Shown one piece after another: positions 1-5,329 of a stretch of DNA of 5,697 nt. The position numbers and the translations under genes were made by a program. Every line of letters begins with the position of its first letter. The stretch's first letter is position 1. Source of the stretch: an uncultured Akkermansia sp. (GTDB taxonomy: Bacteria; Verrucomicrobiota; Verrucomicrobiia; Verrucomicrobiales; Akkermansiaceae); the NCBI GenBank assembly GCA_904501955.1, contig CAJGCY010000156.1, positions 1-5,697 of the forward strand. The letters run 5' to 3'. Under the pieces are notes generated by a model. It ran no database searches. It was not told the DNA's origin and worked only from the letters and a program-made list of their open reading frames with translations.

Positions 1-105
1 AATATTAGGGGGAAGCCTACCGGTGGTTTCGTCGCTTCGCGACTCCACCACCGGCTACTGTCTTTCGCCCCTATCGGGGCTTAAAATTCCGCTCGCTTCG
101 CTCGC
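1..105. repeat. Structured palindromic non-coding block, probable dispersed repeat
   Basis: This block holds several ordered structures and no convincing gene. Positions 20-54 form a nested hairpin: an 8-bp outer stem (CCGGTGGT / ACCACCGG), a symmetrical 3x3 internal loop, and a 5-bp inner stem (GTCGC / GCGAC) closed by TTC. Positions 67-80 form a second hairpin, GCCCC-TATC-GGGGC. CGCTCG occurs twice at 90-104, separated by CTT. TAGGGG at 6-11 can also pair with CCCCTA at 68-73, giving an alternative fold. No T-run follows either hairpin on either strand, so these are not ordinary intrinsic terminators. The organisation resembles REP-like or non-autonomous mobile repeats found between genes. 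That class is an inference, because only one copy is visible and the left boundary may lie outside the window. Confidence 0.45.
20..54. repeat. Nested inverted repeat (8 bp + 5 bp stems)
   Basis: The arms at 20-27 and 47-54 are perfectly complementary. Inside them, 31-35 pairs with 39-43, leaving matched three-base internal loops (28-30 and 44-46) and a three-base apex (36-38). It can fold on either strand. Perfect arms with a symmetrical bulge suggest a selected structure such as a REP unit or protein-binding hairpin, but its role is unknown. Confidence 0.7.
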
Positions 106-231
106 AAACACCTTTTCAACTTCCGATTTATCGCCGCGTGTTACATTTTTCACTGAACAAAATGGCGGGGCGATGCGTCTACCATGATGTAGCTTACAGA
201 AAAAAGCGAAACCTTTAACACAAACGAATAT

Positions 232-990
232 ATGACAACACTGAACAGCATGATATTGGGCGCCATGGCGCTGGTGGGCGGGAGCGCCTTGGTACAAACG
301 GCCAGCTGCGCCACCACAGAGGAAACCATGGCAAAACTGGAGGCTTTGGTGAAGCATGCCGAGCGCGTTAATTTCAGCATGAAGACCTTGGCGGAATCGC
401 CGGGAGTGGGCGGTGAGCGCCACGACATCGGCTGCATTATTGCCCTGTCATCCCTCATTGAAGAAAGGGCGTTGGGCGTGGAATTGAAGGGGGTAGACAC
501 CTCCACCTTGCCCCGAGGGAAGGTACAGGAACTCAGCAGGAGATTGAACACCGCGCGCGCACAGTACGTTAAATACGCCAAGCGCATACAGGCTAACACC
601 TCCGGCTACAGCAAGAATGTGCAGGGCGTCGCCTTGCTGGTGGATATGGGCTTGCAGAACAAGAATAAGGAGGTTCGTAAGCTTGAGGTCTTGATGACCG
701 GCGAGCTTCTTACCGTTTCAGCACAATATCTGGAGGGATACCTGGCCTCCGTCACCAATGCGACGACGGCACGAAGCAATGTGATGCCCATTAATGAAAC
801 ATCGCAGTGTATGTACATCCTCTACTATCACCTCCGCCGCCACGCAAGCGACGAGTTCCTGAGCTCTGCAACATCGAAAGCAGGCCCACACCTCCGCGCC
901 GTCAACAAACACGCAGCCCGTATCATCAATGCGAAGGGCTACGGTAATGCGGATCTTTTAGCAGCGTGCTACTACATCGCTCAATCGTGA
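232..990 (+). CDS. Hypothetical protein, possibly exported, mostly alpha-helical
   Basis: I do not recognise a family for this 252-residue protein. Residues 7-24 are hydrophobic and small (Met/Ile/Leu/Gly/Ala/Val) and are followed by T-A-S-C-A at 23-27, which looks like a Sec signal peptide ending near residues 24-27. Two points weaken that reading: the first six residues carry no Lys or Arg, and Thr at the -3 position before Cys26 makes a poor lipobox. The rest appears helical, with charged amphipathic stretches (about 30-52, 97-121, 143-170 and 198-235). Cysteines are at 26, 68, 193 and 246. The start is fixed by an in-frame TAA at 217-219, with no earlier start codon after it. There is no Shine-Dalgarno sequence; the upstream bases are A-rich. 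The gene is flanked by the palindromic block and a terminator, so it is probably monocistronic. Codon use looks less biased than in the genes to its right, consistent with a lineage-specific orphan. Confidence 0.7.
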   Translation: MTTLNSMILGAMALVGGSALVQTASCATTEETMAKLEALVKHAERVNFSMKTLAESPGVGGERHDIGCIIALSSLIEERALGVELKGVDTSTLPRGKVQELSRRLNTARAQYVKYAKRIQANTSGYSKNVQGVALLVDMGLQNKNKEVRKLEVLMTGELLTVSAQYLEGYLASVTNATTARSNVMPINETSQCMYILYYHLRRHASDEFLSSATSKAGPHLRAVNKHAARIINAKGYGNADLLAACYYIAQS

Positions 991-1037
991 GCGGGCACAG
1001 GCGGGGAGCGGGGTGCCCCCCCCTGCCCCATGAATTC

Positions 1038-1074
1038 AAACGGCCGACATGCGCAAGGCATGCCGGCCGTTTTT
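1038..1074 (+). terminator. Rho-independent terminator after the orphan gene
   Basis: A 9-bp stem (AAACGGCCG / CGGCCGTTT) continues past one A-C mismatch into five further pairs (CATGC / GCATG) around a GCAAG loop. The right arm runs into five T residues on the plus strand, giving a strong intrinsic terminator 47 bases after the plus-strand stop codon. Read on the minus strand, the hairpin is followed by only three T residues. It may therefore also end the convergent lyase transcript (stop at 1100), but more weakly. Confidence 0.85.
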
Positions 1075-1099
1075 ACCATAAAGAAATCGCAGGGGATTT

Positions 1100-2551
1100 T
1101 TAGAGACTGTCGCCGAAGTCCTCACGGAACTTGGCAGCAAGCTGCTCCTGCCAATCGCTGAGGGGCTGCAGCTTACCGAAGAAGAAGCGGAGCACGGCGG
1201 GCTCTTCCACCCACTTGAGGCCGCCGATGAGGTGGCGGTTGTCGAACAACCACTTCACGCGGTCGGCGCAGTACTTCACCTGGGAGAGGGTGAACACACG
1301 GCGGGGGCATGCCAAGCGCACGAGCTCAAGCTCGGCGTAGTTCTCGGAGCCGTCGGGGTTACGCTGCTCGGAGAGGGAGCCACGCTCCATACCGCGGATA
1401 CCACCGGCAATGTAGAGAGCCGTGGCAAGAGCACCGGCGGGGTACTGCTCGTGCGGGATGTTCGGCAGGAACTCAGAGGCGTTGATGTGGGCACCGAGAC
1501 CACCGGCGGGCTTCACCATGGGCACGCCGTACTCGGAGAGCTCCTTCACCAAGTACTCGATGAAGATGGGGCCCTGGTTGATGATTTCCTCATCCAGCGT
1601 CTCCAACAGACCGACGGCCATGGCCTCCATGGCGCGCACCTCCATACCGCCGTAGGTGAGGAAGCCCTCGTACAGCGGGATGAACGCCTTCATCTTGAGG
1701 ATGAGCTCCTCATTATTGGACACGATAGCGCCACCGCGGGCGAAGCCGAGCTTGCGGCTGGAGAAGTAGATGAGATCCATCTCATCGGAAATCTTGCGGA
1801 TAATCTCCGCGATGGTCATATCCTTGGCGGCAGCCTCGCGGGTCTTGATGAAGTAGAGGTTATCCTGCAGCAGGGAGGCATCCAGCACGGACATGACGCC
1901 GTACTCCTTACATACGGCTGCTACCTCGAGCATGTTCTGCATGGAGAGCGGCTGACCGCCGATGAGGTTCGTGCCGGCCTCGATACGCACGAAGGGAACG
2001 TGCTCCGGGCCCACCTCTTCGATGAGGGCGCGCAGGCGTGCGATGTCGAAGTTGCCCTTGAAGGGGAGGTCAAGGTTCGGGTCCAAGCCCTCAGCGATGA
2101 TGAGCTCCTCCACACGGCCACCCTTGCGGGTGATGTGAGCCTTGGTGGTGGTGAAGTGGAAGTTCATGGGCACCACGTCGCCCTCCTTCACGAAGGTCTC
2201 AGCAAGAATGTTCTCGCAAGCGCGGCCCTGGTGAGCGGGCAGGAAGAACTTGGTACCGAACACCTGTTCGATGACGCGGGAGAGGCGGTTGAAGGTCTCG
2301 GAACCGGCGTAGGAGTCATCCGCCTGCATGGAGGCGGCAATCTGGTTGTCACTCATGGCGTTCACGCCGGAGTCCGTCAGCATGTCCATGAATACATCCT
2401 TGTTCTGCAGCAAGAAGGTATTGTTACCGGCCTGGCGGAGTTTTTCCACACGCTCCTCCACGGAGGGCAGGAAAAGCTTCTGCACCACGCGCACCTTGTG
2501 CATCTCTAACGGGACTTGATGCTCCTCTTTGTAAAATTTAACGACTGACAT
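1100..2551 (-). CDS. Tryptophanase / tyrosine phenol-lyase family PLP-dependent beta-eliminating lyase
   Basis: This 483-residue protein belongs to the TnaA/Tpl family of fold-type I PLP enzymes, which cleave tryptophan, tyrosine, cysteine or serine to pyruvate and ammonia plus the side-chain product. Family landmarks are present: LTDSG at 58-62, the Tyr81 region, HQGR at 107-110 (phosphate site), F133-T134, N195 with GGQP at 198-201, D224 (pyridine-nitrogen Asp), the Schiff-base Lys267, YGG at 300-302, R390, R412 in VRLACPRR, and F456-F457. By recalled alignment, T134, R390 and F456 match tyrosine phenol-lyase (T124, R381, F448) rather than E. coli TnaA (Asp, Ile, His463). The oddities are Leu227 where both enzymes have the PLP-contacting Arg (R217/R226), and R-K-L around Lys267 in place of K-K-D. 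About 20 residues extend beyond the usual C-terminus. Codon use is strongly biased after the first codons, suggesting good expression. There is no Shine-Dalgarno sequence; a T-rich tract precedes the ATG. Family is certain, substrate is not, so no gene symbol is given. Confidence 0.93.
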   Translation of the reverse strand: MSVVKFYKEEHQVPLEMHKVRVVQKLFLPSVEERVEKLRQAGNNTFLLQNKDVFMDMLTDSGVNAMSDNQIAASMQADDSYAGSETFNRLSRVIEQVFGTKFFLPAHQGRACENILAETFVKEGDVVPMNFHFTTTKAHITRKGGRVEELIIAEGLDPNLDLPFKGNFDIARLRALIEEVGPEHVPFVRIEAGTNLIGGQPLSMQNMLEVAAVCKEYGVMSVLDASLLQDNLYFIKTREAAAKDMTIAEIIRKISDEMDLIYFSSRKLGFARGGAIVSNNEELILKMKAFIPLYEGFLTYGGMEVRAMEAMAVGLLETLDEEIINQGPIFIEYLVKELSEYGVPMVKPAGGLGAHINASEFLPNIPHEQYPAGALATALYIAGGIRGMERGSLSEQRNPDGSENYAELELVRLACPRRVFTLSQVKYCADRVKWLFDNRHLIGGLKWVEEPAVLRFFFGKLQPLSDWQEQLAAKFREDFGDSL

Positions 2552-2591
2552 GATAAAAAAACAGTTAACAGTTCACACACTCAACACCGGC

Positions 2592-2614
2592 AACTATGGC
2601 AAAACACTATAGTT
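2592..2614. promoter_or_regulatory. Inverted repeat in the lyase leader, possible operator
   Basis: AACTAT (2592-2597) and ATAGTT (2609-2614) are perfect 6-bp inverted arms separated by 11 bases. One further complementary pair lies inside after a mismatch. The repeat sits about 40 bases upstream of the lyase ATG and just downstream of its predicted promoter, where a repressor site or leader hairpin could act. It does not match the TyrR box known from enterobacterial tpl genes. A palindrome of this size can also arise by chance. Confidence 0.3.
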
Positions 2615-2634
2615 CAGATGAATGCGGGCGGAAG

Positions 2635-2662
2635 TGTATCACAACCGGCAAGGTGCTGTCAA
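2635..2662 (-). promoter_or_regulatory. Candidate sigma70-like promoter for the lyase gene
   Basis: On the minus strand a perfect TTGACA (2657-2662) is followed after 16 bases by GATACA (2635-2640), which is preceded by TGT and so forms an extended -10. Transcription would begin near 2628, giving a leader of roughly 75-80 bases. I see no ATG-started leader peptide and no Trp codon in the leader, so TnaC-style attenuation is not apparent. The -10 hexamer matches the consensus at only three of six positions. Confidence 0.45.
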
Positions 2663-2768
2663 ACACTTTCCACGTACGTATGCCATGATAATCAGTACTA
2701 CAGCCCCATCATGACAAACTATGCCGTGCCAAAGGGCGTTTTACGCGAGGGCAGCACAAGGAATTGCC

Positions 2769-2797
2769 TTGCAGGTGGCAGGGGCTTGTGATAAACT
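2769..2797 (+). promoter_or_regulatory. Candidate promoter abutting the FtsK-gamma gene
   Basis: TTGCAG (2769-2774), a 17-base spacer, and TAAACT (2792-2797) resemble a sigma70 promoter. The -10 ends six bases before the ATG at 2804, so the expected transcription start falls on or next to the start codon, predicting a leaderless mRNA. The hexamers are individually weak, but the spacer length and start-codon distance are the same as in the aguB promoter. Confidence 0.4.
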
Positions 2798-2803
2798 GCG
2801 GGC

Positions 2804-3007
2804 ATGGAAGACGCCATGCAGCAGCTGTACGATAAAGCCCGCGAACTGTGTATCAAAGAAGGCAAGATGAGCGCCGCGCGCCTGCAGCGCTTGCTGCGCA
2901 TCGGCTACGGGCGGGCAGCCAGGCTCATGGACATGCTGCTGGAGAACGGGGTGCTGGGCCCCGCACCGGCTCGCTACCGCATGAACCCCACCATCATCAC
3001 GCAATAA
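2804..3007 (+). CDS. Stand-alone FtsK gamma (winged-helix DNA-binding) domain protein
   Basis: This 67-residue protein is almost entirely an FtsK/SpoIIIE gamma domain, the C-terminal winged helix that reads KOPS orientation sequences (GGGNAGGG) and activates XerD in full-length FtsK. The match runs from L8-Y9-D10 through EGKMSAARLQRLLRIGYGRAA-like sequence at 19-39 to ENGVLGP at 47-53. The recognition-helix motif RIGYNRAARLI appears as R32-I-G-Y-G-R-A-A-R-L-M42, with Gly36 replacing the usual Asn, and the usual REVL ending is replaced by YRMNP. No motor domain, linker or membrane part is present. An in-frame TAA at 2792-2794 prevents any N-terminal extension, so this is not the tail of a longer reading frame. 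The stop lies 13 bases before the antiporter start, implying co-transcription. It could be a small DNA-binding regulator, a decoy or modulator of KOPS/XerD, or a decayed duplicate; the sequence does not decide. Confidence 0.85.
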   Translation: MEDAMQQLYDKARELCIKEGKMSAARLQRLLRIGYGRAARLMDMLLENGVLGPAPARYRMNPTIITQ

Positions 3008-3020
3008 CACGCACACAGGC

Positions 3021-4346
3021 ATGGAAGAAGAAAAAGAGTTACCGTACATCAACCACCGCCGCGGGCTGGTCACGCTGAGCCCCTTGGTGGTCTTTTTCGT
3101 GGTATACGTCATCAGCTCCATCGCGGCGGGTGATTTTTACAAGATGCCGGTAGCGGTAGCCTTTCTCATTGCCTCAGCCTGGGCATTCGTGGTGAGCAAG
3201 CCCAAGCGCTTGGCGCAGCGGGTGGACAGGTTTTCCGCCGGGGCGGCGCACCGCAACATCATGATGATGCTGTGGATATTCATCCTCGCCGGAGGTTTCG
3301 CGAACAGTGCCAAGCACATCGGCGCGGTGGATGCCATGGTGAACCTCACCCTGGGCGTACTGCCTGCCAACATGCTGCTGCCGGGGCTGTTTTTGGCGGC
3401 GTGCCTCATTTCCCTCTCCATCGGCACCTCCGTGGGCACCATTGTAGCGCTCATGCCCATGGCGGTGGGCTTGGCAAGTGGCGCGGGCTTGGATTCCGCC
3501 CTGATGGCAGGCGCTGTGGTGGGTGGAGCCTTCTTCGGGGATAATCTCTCCTTCATCTCAGACACCACCATTGCCGCTACCCGCACGCAGGGCTGCGCCA
3601 TGCAAGACAAATTCCGCGCGAACTTCCGCATTGTCCTCCCCGCAGCCGTCGTGGTACTGGTGCTGTATGGCGCCATGGGGTGGGCACAGCCCAGTGCGGT
3701 GCACGTGGCAGCCACTAATTATTGGTTGGTGCTGCCGTACCTGCTGGTGCTGGTGTGCGCCATTGCGGGCATGAATGTGATGCGCGTGCTCTTCCTCGGC
3801 ATAGCAGCCACGTGTGTGACAACGCTTTTTCTGGAGGGCGTCAGCTTTTTTGACTGGGCGAGCGCCGTGGGCACCGGCATCACCGGCATGGGAGAGCTCA
3901 TCATCGTCACCCTGCTGGCGGCGGGCATACTGGAGCTCATCCGCTACAACGGCGGGCTCAGCTACATCATCTCCCACCTCTGCCGCGGCATCCGCGGCAA
4001 GCGCAGCGCTGAGTGCAGCATTGCCCTCATGGCTGCACTGGCCAACATCTGCACCGCGAACAACACCGTGGCCATCGTTGCCGTGGGTAACATCGCCCGC
4101 AGGCTCGCACACCGTTTCGGCATAGCCCCGGCTCGCTCCGCCAGCTTGTTGGACACGGCATCATGCGTCATCCAAGCCGTGCTGCCCTACGGTGCGCAGC
4201 TGTTGATGGCAGCCACCCTGGCAGGGCTCAGCGCCATAGATATTATACCGCACCTCTATTACCCCTTCTGCATGGCGGTCACCGCCCTGCTCTTCATCAT
4301 CTTCGGGCTCGGCTCCACCGCCATCCCCGCGCGCAAGGCGAGGTGA
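3021..4346 (+). CDS. nhaC: NhaC family Na+/H+ antiporter
   Basis: The 441-residue integral membrane protein has about 11-12 hydrophobic segments (for example near 16-36, 43-58, 79-95, 116-133, 137-157, 203-222, 234-270, 287-306, 376-400 and 405-431). It carries the NhaC signature blocks: S-I-G-T-S-V-G-T at 133-140 followed by a small-residue helix, then GGAFFGDNLSFISDTT at 168-183 with acidic D174 and D181 in the presumed ion pathway, and a basic K/R-containing loop at about 188-203. NhaC proteins exchange Na+ (in some members with other solutes, as in malate/lactate MleN) for H+ across the inner membrane, so substrate detail is uncertain. Length is normal for the family. It probably shares a transcript with the FtsK-gamma gene 13 bases upstream. 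No Shine-Dalgarno sequence is present; the short spacer is A/C-rich. Confidence 0.9.
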   Translation: MEEEKELPYINHRRGLVTLSPLVVFFVVYVISSIAAGDFYKMPVAVAFLIASAWAFVVSKPKRLAQRVDRFSAGAAHRNIMMMLWIFILAGGFANSAKHIGAVDAMVNLTLGVLPANMLLPGLFLAACLISLSIGTSVGTIVALMPMAVGLASGAGLDSALMAGAVVGGAFFGDNLSFISDTTIAATRTQGCAMQDKFRANFRIVLPAAVVVLVLYGAMGWAQPSAVHVAATNYWLVLPYLLVLVCAIAGMNVMRVLFLGIAATCVTTLFLEGVSFFDWASAVGTGITGMGELIIVTLLAAGILELIRYNGGLSYIISHLCRGIRGKRSAECSIALMAALANICTANNTVAIVAVGNIARRLAHRFGIAPARSASLLDTASCVIQAVLPYGAQLLMAATLAGLSAIDIIPHLYYPFCMAVTALLFIIFGLGSTAIPARKAR

Positions 4347-4359
4347 ACTTTATCGGAGC

Positions 4360-4377
4360 ATGGGGCTTCAGCCCCAT
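4360..4377. other. Small hairpin downstream of nhaC
   Basis: ATGGGGC (4360-4366) and GCCCCAT (4371-4377) form a perfect 7-bp stem with a TTCA loop, starting 14 bases after the nhaC stop codon. No T-run follows on either strand, so it is not a canonical intrinsic terminator. It could be an mRNA 3'-end stabiliser, a weak terminator, or part of a repeat. Confidence 0.5.
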
Positions 4378-4418
4378 AAATACACGCGCGTTTTGCTGTT
4401 TGCGGACGCCGAAAGGGC

Positions 4419-4447
4419 TTGCCAAGGGGGCGGCCGCGTGGTAGAAT
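4419..4447 (+). promoter_or_regulatory. Candidate sigma70-like promoter abutting aguB
   Basis: TTGCCA (4419-4424) matches the -35 consensus at five of six positions, and TAGAAT (4442-4447) matches the -10 at five of six, with the optimal 17-base spacer. The -10 ends six bases before the aguB ATG, so the transcript should start at or beside the A of the start codon. This is the best promoter match in the window and predicts a leaderless mRNA. Confidence 0.6.
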
Positions 4448-4453
4448 GGGCGC

Positions 4454-5308
4454 ATGCCCAAGATTGCACTGATTCAGCAGGAGGCCGTGGCAGAGCCGGC
4501 AGAAAACAAGCGCCTGCAGATGGAATCCATCCGCAAAGCAGCGGAGGGAGGAGCTCAGATTATCTGCACGCAGGAAATGTGCACCACGCTCTATTTTTGC
4601 CGCACGCAGGATTGTGATTTGTTCGACACGGCGGACCCCATACCGGGAGCGTGGACGGATGAGCTGTGCGAGCTGGCAAAGGAGCTGGGCGTGGTGATTG
4701 TGGCAGCCGGGTTCGAGAAGCGAGCCACGGGCATTTACCACAACACGGCTTGGGTGATAGATGCGGATGGCACCTTCTTGGGCATGTACCGCAAGATGCA
4801 CATACCGCAAGACCCCGGTTTTGAAGAGAAGTTCTACTTCACCCCCGGCGATTTGGGTTACAAGTGTTTTGAGACGCGCTACGGGCGCATCGGTGTGCTG
4901 ATTTGCTGGGACCAGTGGTACCCGGAGGCTGCACGCCTGACGGCCATGCAGGGCGCGGAAATCATCTTCTACCCCACCGCCATCGGTTGGATTCCCGGGG
5001 AGGAGGCGCTGTACACCGCACAGCACTGCGCGTGGGAGACCGTGCAGCGCGGGCATGCCGTGGCAAACGGCTGCTACGTGTGCGCCGTGAACCGCTGCGG
5101 TGTGGAGGGGGAGACCACCTTCTGGGGGCAGTCCTTCGTGGCGGACTACTGCGGGCAGATTGTAGCAAAAGCCCCGGTGGAGGAGCGCACCATTCTGTAT
5201 GCGGACGTGGACTTGAACGCGCTGGAGGCGCACCGCCGCATCTGGCCCTTCTTCCGCGATCGCCGCATTGACTCCTACTCCGGCATCACCCAGCGCTGGG
5301 GCAAGTAA
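4454..5308 (+). CDS. aguB: N-carbamoylputrescine amidase (nitrilase superfamily)
   Basis: The 284-residue protein is a cytoplasmic carbon-nitrogen hydrolase. The nitrilase triad is intact: Glu41 in TQEM, Lys114 in YRKMHIPQDPGF, and nucleophile Cys151 in ICWDQWYPE. AguB-type features include the H-I-P-Q-D-P-G-F-E-E-K-F-Y-F block at 116-129, WDQWYPEAAR at 152-161, and a C-terminal R-I-W-P-F-F-R-D-R-R-I-D-S-Y stretch, which separates it from omega-amidases and beta-ureidopropionases. The reaction is N-carbamoylputrescine + water to putrescine, CO2 and ammonia, the last step of the agmatine deiminase route of polyamine synthesis (EC 3.5.1.53). Length is typical. Its usual partner aguA (agmatine deiminase) is not in this window. 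There is no Shine-Dalgarno sequence, and a promoter ends six bases before the ATG. The oxidoreductase gene follows after 21 bases. Confidence 0.93.
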   Translation: MPKIALIQQEAVAEPAENKRLQMESIRKAAEGGAQIICTQEMCTTLYFCRTQDCDLFDTADPIPGAWTDELCELAKELGVVIVAAGFEKRATGIYHNTAWVIDADGTFLGMYRKMHIPQDPGFEEKFYFTPGDLGYKCFETRYGRIGVLICWDQWYPEAARLTAMQGAEIIFYPTAIGWIPGEEALYTAQHCAWETVQRGHAVANGCYVCAVNRCGVEGETTFWGQSFVADYCGQIVAKAPVEERTILYADVDLNALEAHRRIWPFFRDRRIDSYSGITQRWGK

Positions 5309-5329
5309 AAGCAAGCACACACGCCACCC

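Noticed and set aside
55..423. A 122-codon minus-strand frame across the palindromic block and the orphan gene start
   Set aside because: Its C-terminal part simply translates the hairpin repeats, and the rest is antisense to the orphan gene. No domain or start-site support.
1001..1029. G-rich then C-rich run after the orphan gene (possible G-quadruplex or hairpin)
   Set aside because: The G runs lie in a short stretch that can pair with the following C run. No clear four-run quadruplex pattern is present, and the terminator just downstream explains the 3' end better.
1232..2509. A 425-codon open frame on the plus strand opposite the lyase gene
   Set aside because: It is the antisense shadow of a codon-biased gene. 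The translation is rich in His, Val, Leu and Gly with no recognisable domain, while the minus-strand frame is an unmistakable PLP enzyme.
2560..2573. Tandem AACAGTT pair just upstream of the lyase ATG
   Set aside because: Two adjacent 7-base copies in an A/T-rich leader are too short to call a repeat element or operator without conservation data.
2606..2611. TATAGT (minus strand) as a second -10 for the lyase
   Set aside because: It is a good -10 match, but there is no acceptable -35 at 16-18 bases; the perfect TTGACA is 45 bases away.
2552..2803. Possible dif/Xer site next to the FtsK-gamma gene
   Set aside because: I looked for an 11-6-11 imperfect palindrome with XerC/XerD half-site character in the intergenic region and saw none. 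Only short palindromes (ACGTACGT at 2672-2679, TGATAATCA at 2686-2694) are present.
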